NCBI GenBank assembly: GCA_034359265.1
Contig: CP136896.1
Coordinates: 36,694,001-36,758,000 of the forward strand
Direction of reading: 5' to 3'
DNA: 64,000 bases
DNA from: Canna indica
Lineage: Eukaryota; Streptophyta; Magnoliopsida; Zingiberales; Cannaceae
A model generated the notes under the pieces. That model saw nothing but the letters and a program-made list of their open reading frames with translations. It was not told the DNA's origin and ran no database searches. The translations under genes were made by a program, and so were the position numbers. Each line of letters opens with the position of its first letter. Positions within the stretch are counted from its first letter, which is position 1. Shown one piece after another: positions 21,849 through 32,184 of the stretch.

Positions 21849-22382
21849 GGAAGGCTTGGCTCGGTGGCCGGACGGCTCCTCTCTTCCTCAAGGCTCTGCA
21901 GCTCCAAAAAGGGGAAGGAGAGGAACGGCTTGGCGGCTGGCTCCTCTCTTCCTCAAACGGCTGGTGCGGCTCCAATAGGGAGCCGCCTAGCCAAAAAATG
22001 GGGGGGGGGGGGGTTATACTCCCCTCCTCAACCCTAAATCCACTAACCCTCTTAAGAAACCCACATCCGTCTCAAGCTCGAATCCACCCGGCTAACTCGC
22101 TAACTCGCTAGCTCAAAATAATCCTATGCTAATTACAAACATCAATCATATGCACACCCATGCATTATAATTTAATAAATCAAGCACACGCAACAGAATA
22201 GTTAAATAAATTTTTATCTGGGCAGGGAAGGGAATTGCATAATTCAAACTCCCACTTACCCGAGCTCGCAAGCTCGCAGCGGATCATGAGTCGACTCGGC
22301 TCGACCTTGAACTAGCTCGCTAGGCTGTCAATCATAAACAAAAATAGAAAATAAACATTAATATCTAGGATATTACATGCTA

Positions 22383-23833
22383 ACACAATTATTTATAGTG
22401 GTTCGGCCCCCAATGCCTACTCCACTACCTAATCACCCCGCTTAGGATTTCCAAACTAGCTTCTAGATTATATCGTTTCCCTTACAAAGAGGACTTTACA
22501 CCGGAAAGTCTTCGCTATCAAACCGAAGGCCCTTCCACACTCGAAAGTATCCCACATTCCTACCGAGAGCACTCTCACACCTCAAACTAAAGGAGAACTC
22601 AACTAATCCTAGTAAACTAAGTTTACAATGGTGGATTTAAGCCTTAGCACCAAGGCAACCACCAACTCAATCAACCTAGCAGTCTAGGTTTACACACACT
22701 CAAATACAATGAAATAAACAACAAAATATTACAATAAATGGAACAACAAATCAAACAATAAAGTACTTAACTCCACAACAAGATTCCTAGCTTCCTCTTG
22801 ATGCCTTTGATGATGAAACAATGAAGGTATGGCTTAATCAAAGAGATGAGAGATCAAAGCTATGGTTTCCACAAAAATTGGCTCAATAAAGCTTGAGAAT
22901 GATCACAAGATGGCTCAATAAGTTTAGGAGTAATCCAAGTGGTCAAAGAAAGGCTGAGGCATCAATATTTATAGATCCATGAAGTGGGCTCGGGTGAAAC
23001 ACTGCTCAATGGCTTGTAAACTAGCCGTTTACCACCGTCCGGTCATTTGTCGATCGATCATCGGTTGACCGACCGAGTGACTGAAGGGATTCTTCCCATT
23101 TCGATCACCATTTGGTCGACCGATCGGTCGATCGAAGTTGGAAAAAACATGGCAGTTTTGCTATTTTTTTGCTCGTTTGCTCATTTTTGGGTTCAGTCTT
23201 CGCTAAGTCCTCTTATATAACATTTATTAACTTCAAGTTAAAACCTTAAAATATAAATGTTATATAAGGATTACCCCCCATTTGGATTCAATAAAAATAT
23301 CTAAAAAATCAAAATCCTTAACAATCAAAATCTAACTTTTGGGGTCTAGTACAAATTTTCGAAAACCAAAATTTTTATAATTTCCCGTGTCAAATATGGG
23401 TAGGCTAAAGGCTTCTAAAAAATCCTTTAAAATATCTCGTTTACTAGTTTTTGCCTAAGGAACAATTATCGGCATTTTTTGTGCCAAGAAAATGTCTAGG
23501 TCATATAGACCTCCAAGGAGCTCCCTAGGCTTAGTGAATTTTAGGGCAGTTTCCAGGTTTTCATGTTTTGGGGTTCGGGTTTGGTTTTGGGTTCTTATGC
23601 ATCGTCATGAGGATTTAAAACACAAGCTAGACACCCTAAACCTAAACTTTAACTTCCCAAAGAATCCCAAGCGTCGGCGAGTGTCCTTGCCGATTTCTTC
23701 AATTTTTCCGATCAAGGACGTCGAGCACTAACCGACTTGGAACCTGAAAGAATTTCTCAATGAAACCATTAGTTCCATGTTTGTTATCATCAAAACCGAG
23801 ATTAAGACCAAGGTAGAAAACCTTAGGACAACA
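22383..23833 (-). repeat. Copia solo LTR, right part
   Basis: Continues 4344-4516 after the Tekay element: ACACAATTATTTATAG then GTGGTTCGGCCCCCAATG. It ends CTTAGGACAACA at 23833, followed by GAAAC. The two parts total about 1.62 kb, longer than the 1.28-kb sisters, the excess lying around 23180-23700, which includes a strong inverted repeat (23212-23268). A GTCGACC palindrome group lies at 23040-23140. Confidence 0.83.
23212..23268. repeat. Inverted repeat with 16-bp arms
   Basis: CTTATATAACATTTAT at 23212-23227 and its exact reverse complement at 23253-23268, separated by 25 bases. Found only in this LTR of the family, so it may be part of a small insertion. Confidence 0.8.
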
Positions 23834-24880
23834 GAAACGTCAAAAGTGGCTCCAACGACGATCGCATAGAAATCCTAGGAATAGAAATAGAAATTATGTA
23901 ATATGATTCTAAAAATACATCCTAAACCTGATTCTTATATCCTCCAAGTCAAAACTCTAAAATGGAACCCGAAAATGAACATTGAGAGAATAAATCCGCA
24001 AAAACAACCAATTTCCAAGGTTCGGCCGATGGGCAGTCGACGACCGATCGATCGGCCCATCAGCCGGCCATCGACCGTTGGAGTCCCAAAATGGATAGTG
24101 GACTCCGGTCGATGGATGGTCACTCGGTCGGTCGACCGGCCTTCGGCCGGCCATCGACCGGGTGACGTCCAACAAGCAGAAAAATGCCCATTGGGTGCCC
24201 TATCCAAGTGAGGGGTTATAAATACCCCTCATAAACTCTCACCTAAGCCCTCTCACTATTTACTAAGCCTTCCAAAGAGAGTTTAAAGCCTTCCTAAGTT
24301 GATTTCCATGCCTGAGCTTCGATGATCAATCTTCTACTCTGAGTGTTCTTCACGTCTCGACTCCGGCTTCAAATCGCATCCCACGAGTTGAGGAGTAGGA
24401 GGCTTTGAAGGCTAAGAAAGGAGCACACTTGTTTGGTTTACTTCCTTGCTCCTTTAGATCTTTTTTCATTGTTGTTAAAGTGTTTTTTAGTGATAGCTTG
24501 TAAGGTGTACTAGGTAAACATCTTAGGGTTTTCTTTGTAGATTTGTGTTTTGCCTAAGTGAATAGGTGTTGAGGCTTTCTCAAAGGGTTAGAAGTGAGTC
24601 CTCATTGTATTCAAAGGGAAATACTTAGTCTATAAAGAAGTTTGGTTAGAAATCTTTGGTGTGGAGCGGTAGTGGAGTAGGCGGTTGGCCGAACCACTAT
24701 AACTACTCGTGTTTGCATTCCTTTGATTGATTGTCTTTATTCAATATCTATACTTGTCAAAGCATTGTAATTAGACGAATATCAATTTGGTTGTGATCGG
24801 GTTTGAATTGAAAAGCATCGTAATTAGACGAATATCTATTCTCTTTGTGGGGTTTTATTTAATATCTTCCTTGTCTATCC
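23834..24880 (+). repeat. 3' LTR of the left SIRE element, second part (3' end uncertain)
   Basis: Resumes after the nested insertions. Contains a palindromic GGTCGACC/CGATCG group (24010-24160), the TATA core at 24216-24225 and the family's GGTTGGCCGAACCACTATA words near 24685. The usual U5 end with CACTATTCACCC and CTCTAGTG is not found, so the 3' end is lost or replaced near 24760-24890. A 19-base word with GTAATTAGACGAATATC is repeated at about 24768 and 24811 there. Confidence 0.7.
24216..24225 (+). promoter_or_regulatory. TATA core of Copia LTR promoter, palindromic setting
   Basis: GGGGTTATAAATACCCC (24212-24228): the TATA box sits between exactly complementary GGGGT and ACCCC arms. 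The same layout, with small changes, is in the minus-strand LTRs. Confidence 0.65.
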
Positions 24881-25559
24881 TTGCTGTATTTCTTGTTGGG
24901 CGACTGTTTCCTGCATGCCTTGACTTAGAGTAGTATTTGAACTACGATTTACCTATTTGATTTTTTGTGAGCAAGATGCTAGGGTCATGTCGTTTGCTGA
25001 GAGTGCGTCGGGCTGAGCCGGAGGCCACGTTTTGGGTTGAGGACTAGACTCGGTGAAAACCGAGCTCGCGAGAAGTGCGCCTGAGGTCATGTTGCTTGTT
25101 CAAAGCGTGTCGGGATGAGCCAGAGGCTGCGTTTAGGGCCGAGAGCGTAGGCGCCCGGAATAGGCACTGAGGCTGACAAGCTAGACTAGTAAAGACTGAA
25201 CTTTGGTCGTTGCATGAGGTGTTGAGTTCGACTTTAAACTAGTGGGGACTGAGTTTTGGTTGCTTGTGTGTTTGATAGTGCCGAGGGAGGATTGGCCGAG
25301 GAGGGACGGTGCGTCACATGGGTCAAGGGCCGCTTGTGAGACCGTGTTAATTCCTCCTACAAAGTATGCAATGACTACAGGGGATATTAGACACAAGAGA
25401 TATGTGTGGAAATAGAAGGAATAACCTCATTGTAAAATATTATAAAGACATATCATATCCCACCGAGAGTTAAACTCGGCTTACACATGGCGGAGCCTCG
25501 TTAAAACCTTCCATGGGGAAAACCTAGTGGGAAAAACCACCAAGTAGGGGAAAGAGTAC
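24881..25559 (-). other. Probable 3' LTR region of the Tat element, not resolved
   Basis: No gene. The sequence is GC-richer than its neighbours. It contains near-repeated phrases (GTGCGTCGGGCTGAGCCGGAGGC near 25005 and GCGTGTCGGGATGAGCCAGAGGC near 25105, here shortened in meaning to their shared GTCGGG..GAGCC core). Reverse-strand words GGTTTTAACGAGGCTCCGCC at about 25493-25512 are common in Tat-type LTRs. By position after integrase it should be the 3' LTR, but the ends were not found. Confidence 0.45.
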
Positions 25560-26600
25560 TCTGGCCTTGTTGTAATTTAAGGGTGGGACTTTAGAAGTAG
25601 TAGGCCTATAGGGAGGCCGCATTCCAGGATCATGGGATTTCTCATCCGGAGAGCTTGGCTATTCTGTAGGCACCCTTCCGAGGACCTCTGTGATCCGATA
25701 AGGGCCTTCCCAGTTTGGAGCGATCTTGCCTTCTCCAGCTTGTTTTCTTTGTGGCTCGATCTTTCAGAGAACAAGATCTCCTTCTAAAAAGTTCCTGGAC
25801 CTTACGCGTTTGTCATACTTTTGGGCAATCTTAAGCTTCATCGCCTCTTCTCTGATTTTGGTGAGTTCTCGCTCTTCTTCGATAAGATCGAGCTCGATGA
25901 CTCAGGCTTCTATGTTGCCTGTTCTTCTAAGTTGGGCTCCACGATTTCAACAAGGATCACGCCCTCTGCTCCATCGATGAGGCGGTAAGGGGTTTCCAAG
26001 GTAGAAGATTGAGTGGTTGTGTTATAACTCCAAAGCACCTCGGGTAGTTCGTCGACCCAGTATGTTTTGACCCAATCGAGCTTTTTCTTCAATCTTGTTA
26101 GGATTACTTTGTTGGCCGCTTCGGCCAAGCCATTCGTTTGTGGGTGCTCGACAAATGAGAAGAGTTGTTTGATGCCAAGGTCTGAGCAAAATTCTTGGAA
26201 TCGACGATCCGTGAATTGCGTCCCATTGTCGCTAACGAGCTCATGTGATAATATTTTTCTAGATGAACTTTTGAACTTTATCAATTACAATGGTCGATGG
26301 GGGTTCGGCCTCTCTATCCACTTGGTGAAGTAGTCGATCGCTACAACCAAGTACTTGAATTAACCAGGTGTTGGGGAAATTGACTGAGGAGATGTATTCC
26401 GCATTTGTGGAACAACCAACTGACGTCTGAGTTGTGCACTGGTTCGGGGTGCAGTTGGGAGACTTTTGAGAACCTTTGGCATTTGTCGCATTTTTTGATG
26501 TAGAGGCTACAATCTATCTTAATGTATGGCCAAAAGTAGCTGGCTCGAAGGATTTTGGTTGCACATATGTCGTCGTGAACCTTTGCCATTATGGTGGTTG
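25560..26600 (-). pseudogene. Tat-type integrase
   Basis: Reading leftwards: AKVHDDICATKI and YIKKCDKCQRF form the zinc-binding domain (H..H..C..C). SDNGTQFTDRRFQEFC carries the second catalytic Asp. HPQTNGLAEAANKVIL carries the catalytic Glu, with GLAEAANK in place of the usual GQAEAANK. YNTTTQSSTLETPYRL follows. The tail GEGKIAPNWEGPYRITEVLG near 25680-25740 is the classic C-terminal motif of this lineage (exactly 20 residues quoted). Frameshifts near 26330-26400 separate zinc finger and core. Confidence 0.85.
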
Positions 26601-27300
26601 TTTGAGATTGGGCGACACACTTGAGGAGCGGTTGAGAGAGCCCTCTTTTATAAAGCTGGTTATCAAGAAGTGTCTAGTAGCTTATCATTCTTTTGAATCT
26701 ACCTGGATTGGGGATGCCTTTCGGGATTTTTCCATGCTTGAGGTAATTGATGTAGGGAGTTCTCCAATTCGTGCCTTGTTCGATTGTCTGAAATTCAGCC
26801 AAGGTGTCAGCCGATTGTATGCTTGGGTGTCCGAGGACTTGCCGAATGACCAACCTATTATTCTGGGGTTTTTTTGTGCTGGAAAGTTTGGATAGCAGGT
26901 CAGCCCGAGTGTTTTCCTCCCGAGGTATGTGCTAAATCACGCAACAATCGAGGTTGGTGATTAAAGATAGTATTAATGCGAGGTACCTTTCAAGGAAGGG
27001 ATCCCTAGCTTGGCAGGTGTTATTGACTTTCCCTATGACAAGTTGTGAGTTGTTTTCACGACGATGTTCCGAGCTTTTACTTCCTGAGCAAGTTTTAGCG
27101 CAGCAATCAAGGCTTCATACTCCGCCTGGTTGTTGCTTGCTTTAAATTGGAATTGAATAGATTGCTCCAGTACGATTCCCTGACCATTCTCCAGAATGAT
27201 GCCCGCCCCGCTGATCCCCTTTTCATTGGAGGCACAATCCACAAATAATGTCTAGGTTTCCTCCTGGTTGGGAGTATCTCCTTGGCTGGTGAACTCGGCA
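26601..27300 (-). pseudogene. Tat-type RNase H
   Basis: VDCASNEKGISGAGIILE (catalytic Asp region; VDGASN is usual), NNQAEYEALIAALKLA (catalytic Glu) and, after frame changes, HIPREENTRADLLSKL near 26890-26935, the end of the domain. Between this and the integrase lies NWRTPYINYLKHGKIP near 26730, the usual linker. Confidence 0.84.
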
Positions 27301-27672
27301 ACAAAATCAAAACGTGCTTGGGCCTTAATGGGACCCCTAGGTTAGTATTCGATGCTGAATTCTGAAAGCTCCACTGACCAATATATCATTCGCCCCGCGA
27401 GTGTGGGTTTAGTCAGCACTTGCCCGCTATTCATTGCGTACCTAGATGTGGTGGCTCTAGAAATACGGTCTCAACCTTTGAGCCGAAATGACTAGGGCAA
27501 AGGCAGGTTTTTTGAGCTTTTGGTACCTAATTTCTGGTCCCTGGAGAATATTGCTGATGAATTAGACTAGTTTTTGGTCCTTTTCCTGCTCCCAAATCAG
27601 GACCGAGCTGAGGGCGTTCTCCGTGACAGTGAGGTAAAGAAATAGGACCGAGTTTTTGGTCCTTTTCCCAGA
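27301..27672 (-). pseudogene. Tat-type reverse transcriptase, C-terminal end only
   Basis: LYLTVTENALSSVL, ILQGPEIRYQKLKKPAFALV and GRMIYWSVELSEFSIEY are the connection region following the polymerase core. The frame ends at about 27672, where a truncated Copia LTR begins. The catalytic polymerase core is nowhere in the window, so it was removed by the deletion that cut the Copia LTR. Confidence 0.8.
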
Positions 27673-28140
27673 TCTTGAGCTTGATGGTTGCCTTGGTGTT
27701 GAGGCGTAAATCCATCGGTGTGAACTTAGTTCACTTGGATTAGTTGTGTTGTCCTTAGATTTGAGGTGGGAGAGTGCTCTCGGTAGGAAGGTGGAGACTT
27801 TCGGGTGTAGAAGTGCCTTCGGTGTGAGAGCGGAGACTTTCCGGTGAAACTCATTGTAAGGAAACACTTTAATCTAGTAAACTAGAGTTGGAAATCCTAA
27901 GCGGGGGTGCTTAGGTAGTGGAGTAGGCATTGGGGCCGAACCACTATAAATCTATCTTGTTTGCATTGCTTATATTGTATTTTGATTACTTGTGTTATTT
28001 ACTTGCTTCTGCATTCATCTAGATAAATTGAGCATTTGCCTAAGTAATCAAGAATTGATTAAAACCGAATTTAGGTTAAAGTCTAGCAAACACACTATTC
28101 ACCCCCCCACCCCCCTCTAGTGTTGATCATTTCACTTACA
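27672..28140 (+). repeat. Truncated 5' LTR of gag-only element copy 2
   Basis: About 470 bases matching the U5-side end of 35259-36542 (GGTGTTGAGGCGTAAATCC, GTAGTGGAGTAGGCATTGGGG). It lacks the first 800 bases including the promoter. Ends CACTTACA at 28140. Confidence 0.85.
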
Positions 28141-28142
28141 TT

Positions 28143-28154
28143 TGGTATCAGAGC
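28143..28154 (+). other. Primer-binding site (initiator tRNA-Met type)
   Basis: TGGTATCAGAGC two bases after the LTR end CA. Confidence 0.9.
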
Positions 28155-28208
28155 GAGTTCGTAGCTTGATATTGCACCATTTCTTCTACATCTTGCCTAG
28201 ATCCGAGA

Positions 28209-29582
28209 ATGGCACTAGAGTCCGTTGTTTCCACACCTCCTAGGTTCGATGAATCAAATTTTGGTCTTTGGAAGTCTAGGATGTACTCCTTCTTAAAGAC
28301 TAGAGGTTTTGGTGTTTATAACATGTTGAAATTTGAATACACTTATCCAAATGTTGACATGCATGATTGGAGTGAACTTGACAAGGAAATGTTTCAATTT
28401 AATGGAGGTGCTATGAATTGCATATTTTTTGCCATACCAAACAACATCCTTGAAAAAGTCATGCATTGTTCTATGGCTTTTGATTTACGGGTCACTTTAA
28501 ATGTTTTATATGATTATGCCAAAACCGAAGAGATTGGTACTTCTAATGAATGTAGTGATGACAATGGTCATTCACCTACCCCTAACCTTGGTTTTGATGC
28601 CCATAGCTCTTCAAGTCAAAGATGCAACTCCAAGAGCCGAAAAAGAAAGGTAATTTGCCATGTATGTAAAGAAAAATGGCATGCAAAGAAAAATTTCCCT
28701 AGCATGAAGAACAAAGTAAGGAAGATGTTAAGTGCTTCCACCTCCACCTCTCATTCACTTGAAGCGTCCTTTAGCCATGACTATGAAGCCACTTCCAATG
28801 TTAGCCTCATGAATGTAAATAATGAGGTACAGTCCTCTCCTTCAAGTCATGTTAATGATAATGATAATGCTAGCTCCATTAGTTCTCTTCACATGTCATA
28901 TAATGAGTTAGTAGATGAATACAAGAAAATGTATGTCTTGCTTGTTAAAAAGAATAATGAAAATAAAAGATTGAAGAAAGAAAATGTAAGGCTTAATTCT
29001 CATGTGGATGAATTAAAACTAGAAAATGAGATATTGAAATCTAGTTCATTTGATTCTTCCCATGATAGGTAAAAACCTAAGCTTAACGAATTAAAACTTG
29101 AAAATGAAAATTTGAAATTTGAGAATTCAAAAATCATAAGTGAAAACAATATTTTGAAATCTCAATCTCATGCCTTATATCAATCTATTGATTCTTTGAA
29201 AAATGAGGTTGTGTTTTTGAATAAGAAAGTAAACAAACTCAAAAATGTTTCATCTCATAAGAACACTAGAATGAAAAATGCTTATGTAAAGAATGTCAAT
29301 GTTCATCATCATTCTCATGTTAAGCATTCTACCATTAAACCTCATGTTCAAAATAAGAATGTTTCCTTTAAGAATGCTCATGCTCATCATAGTTCATATG
29401 TCAAGCATTCTAATGATAAATTTCATGTCCATAGCAAAAATTAAAAGAAGTTTAATGGACATTGCTTTTGTTGTGGTATTTTTTGTCATGCTATTTATGA
29501 TTGTGCATTCAAGAAAAATCCAAGTGTAGCTAGGACACTTTGGATTCCTAGGCCATCTAACCCCCAAGGACCCAAAGCCATT
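28209..29582 (+). pseudogene. gag of gag-only Copia element copy 2
   Basis: Starts MALESVVSTPPRFDESNFGL, the SIRE gag N-terminus, 55 bases past the primer site. The gag domain covers about residues 1-115. The first zinc knuckle is degraded (CHVCKEKWHAKKNF: G and the last C lost). NELVDEYKKMYVLLVKK begins a coiled coil. TAA at 29070 and 29442 break the frame. A His-rich linker (VHHHSHVKHS, HAHHSSYVKH) precedes a second knuckle CFCCGIFCHAIYDC (G to C at one place). The sequence ends at NPQGPKAI, interrupted by the solo LTR exactly where protease would start. Confidence 0.86.
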
Positions 29583-32184
29583 TGTAAGACCCGGGAAAAA
29601 AAATTCCTAATATAAAAATCTATTTTGGTGCAGTGTGTCGGACCCGGGGTTAGTCGAGTCGAGCCTCAGGATCACCTCGAGTAAAAGGTATGACTCGACT
29701 AATGATGTATGCAATTGAATTGGGTGAATGACTCTTTCCTTTTATGCATTGATGCTTTAGTTAAGTTAAGATCGACTCGTGTTGCGGTTAGAGTTGGAAC
29801 CCAAGTCGAACTTGGACTGAGTCGAGTCAAGGTTAAGTCGTGTAAGTGGGGCATTTAAGTCATTGTTGATGAGGGAATACAATCCCTCATCATTGAGCCG
29901 TGCGGCTCATCTAGGAGCCGCACAAAGCCTGAGCAAGGGAGAAAGGAGAGAGGGGAAGAGAGATCTTGGTCGGCCAGAGATCGCATCATCGCCGAATGAC
30001 TCGAGACCGCCAGTGTCCAATCCTTCTTTTTCATCAAGCAAAGGTGAGTGGTTAGAGTTTTATGAGGGGAGGCGGGTAGCTGACCCTAGCAGTTTTGAAT
30101 CGGGTTCTTTTCGTGAGTTTCTTGCCGATCTACGCGTCTTCTCGTGTTAGAACCTTAATAGATATGTATACCTGTGATTTGATGGTTTAAATCAGATTTA
30201 TTTCATTTCTTTGTGGGCTGGTCAAGTGGAGGAAAAAGGGGAAAAGTCATGCCGAAATTTTCCCCAATTTGCTCGCTAGTCTACGACTCGTGGATCGTCT
30301 TGTGTTCGATATGTTTTAGACTTTTGGATTGATGCTCGTGTTGTCACCGCAACCATGTTTACCACCCTTAGAGGGCTCGGCTGAGCTGGTTATTACCCTG
30401 CTTGATTTGGCCGAGTAGTGGATAGGGGAGGGAAATTGGGGCTGTTCGGATCGATACATCGGATCTCATGTTATGTCGTCTTAATTCCCGCTTTCATGCT
30501 TAATGTTAGGTTCAAATTATAATACATGATTACTGTTCATCTTAGTAATTGATAGCAAATGGTAATCTACATTCTCATGAATATGGAAATGTTCTTGCTA
30601 ATGCTCACATAGACATGATGGTTATGGTACATGCATCAAAGGAAAGGTTTCATTAAATTTCAGATATCATGTTTAATTGTTGCTATGTTTATTGCATGTT
30701 ACTTATTGGTGTAATCAATGGATTATTTACCTCTTTAATTCGGCTTCCTCTTGATGTTTGTTGCTCATAATTAAATTTGGTAAGTGTTGTTGGGATATTT
30801 TTACCATGCTAGATAGTATATTCCTTGTGGGAATTATTTGATATTTTACCATGCTAGATGTGATGTTCCATATTGAAATAAATTCTATATGCAGTATATA
30901 AATTTTTATCGTTGAATCTCGTAGTTATGCATGGTAGTTGTTGTGAATTATAATTATATTTCTTTTATATATATATGTTGTCCAAAAATGTTAATGGGTG
31001 AAATTCCAAGTCCGGTACACGGAATTCTTCACCCAAGATAGCGTATGATGCTAGATAACATGTAGGACTTTGCAAGGTACATATTAGATATGGAAACATA
31101 ACTAGGGAATGACTCAACTTCTAAGACTTCTTGTATTCATTTTTGGAAACCTAGAATTATTAGGTGTACACATTTCTCGGAAGGGTGACATTGAATTGTT
31201 GACCCTATAGGCCGAGTGAGAGCCGGATGCGGGCAACTGCCCTCGGTGTATATAAGGAAACCCTAGGATATTTTGATTGTGTGATGTGCTTGCGATGGTT
31301 TGCAAAGAAGCATGGGCGGTCGGAAATGACCAATGCTTGACTCGGCCAGTGATTGGGTCTTGAGATGCACCAGCGGGCCCACTAGGTGTCAGACCCCAGT
31401 TGGGTGGGACTAGCTATCCCTACCCCAGACGGTGTCCGGAGACTAGTAGACCATCCTAGTCAATGGCTCGGGATTTCTTGTTTACATATTGATATGAAGT
31501 GGCCGAACGGCCAGTGTGATTCTACCTTGTATGGTAGGGCCGGTTGTAGTCGGGATTCTTATACCATAAGTAGGCCTTAAGGGCCGGATGCCAGGTGGCA
31601 AAGTTAGGCCGTTATGGCAGGTCTCTCCTATATGGTCTATACAGAATGACCCATGGGGTTGATAGTCACACTAAAAAGTAGTTTACCTCCCTGATTATAT
31701 TCTATGCTGCTTTATATGTTATGCATGACTAATTATGGATTATGTGGAGGTTCGGAAGAACCACTCACTGAGTCCCAAGTGGACTCATGGTTTGTTTCCT
31801 TTATTTTTGCAGAGCATGATCAGTGATCAAGGCTTGTCGTCATGGTGCAGCTGGAGGCAGGTGGTGGTGCCATATCTCGTAGCGGCGTCCTTTGGTCATA
31901 GTCCAGTGTCTTGTAGTAGTTATTTTCCTTTTCTACACTAATAGTTGTGTTTTGAAAAGTTTGTAATAAATTTGATACTTGAGATGTTCTATTTGCGACG
32001 ATGTTGGTTTTCTTCTTTGGGTTGAAAAACATATATTTGTGAATTTCGAAAACTTTAAGTAAAGATTGTGTTGTGGTTTCCTTTCTCGATATGTTCGGTT
32101 TTATTGTTAGTCAATGTAGATAGTAGGCTACAGAGCATGATGTAGGCCCTGGCCGGTCACACTACCCTCAGTTGGGGTGTGACA
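29583..32184 (+). mobile_element. Tekay-type solo LTR inside the gag-only element
   Basis: Starts TGTAAGACCCGGG and ends GGGGTGTGACA, the termini of Tekay/Del LTRs. Length 2602 bp. Flanks CCATT (29578-29582) and CAATT (32185-32189) form a target duplication with one change. Copy 1 of the host element (near 9395-9405) gives the uninterrupted site. No primer site or internal region follows. Two perfect hairpins lie at 29868-29923 near its predicted transcript start. Confidence 0.85.
29868..29923. repeat. Two adjacent perfect stem-loops in the solo LTR
   Basis: GATGAGGGA, loop ATACAA, TCCCTCATC (29868-29891), then GTGCGGCTC, loop ATCTAG, GAGCCGCAC (29900-29923). Both have 9-bp perfect arms and 6-base loops. 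The other Tekay LTRs have a GCGGC...GCCGC inverted repeat at the same relative place, before the AGGCAAGGGAGAGAGG purine run (54436-54485). Confidence 0.85.

Larger units (their letters stand above)
4517..22377 (-). mobile_element. Tekay/Del-type chromoviral Ty3/Gypsy element, rearranged, with nested Copia insertions
   Basis: The outer ends are TGTCACG (left) and ATATTACA (right), flanked by a perfect TGCTA duplication at 4512-4516 and 22378-22382. The coding parts read leftwards as gag, zinc knuckle, protease, RNase H, integrase and chromodomain-like tail, which is the Gypsy chromovirus order. The left LTR is split by a gag-only Copia (5562-12144) and damaged by a second Copia LTR (12684). 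The right LTR contains a Copia solo LTR (20567-21848). Most of the reverse transcriptase is deleted, and an extra LTR piece with duplicated coding fragments lies at 16488-17640. Confidence 0.88.
18257..22377 (-). repeat. 5' LTR of the Tekay element (with nested Copia solo LTR)
   Basis: Left end TGTCACGACCC, right end ATATTACA, which on the minus strand gives the common chromoviral start TGTAATATCC. Without the nested Copia LTR (20567-21848) it is about 2.84 kb. It holds the hairpin array at 18910-19285. Flank TGCTA at 22378-22382 matches the left flank of the whole element. Confidence 0.88.

Noticed and set aside
31386..31580. Possible host gene fragments in 30000-32180
   Set aside because: The whole interval lies between matching LTR termini with a target duplication, and the short frames have no recognisable domain.
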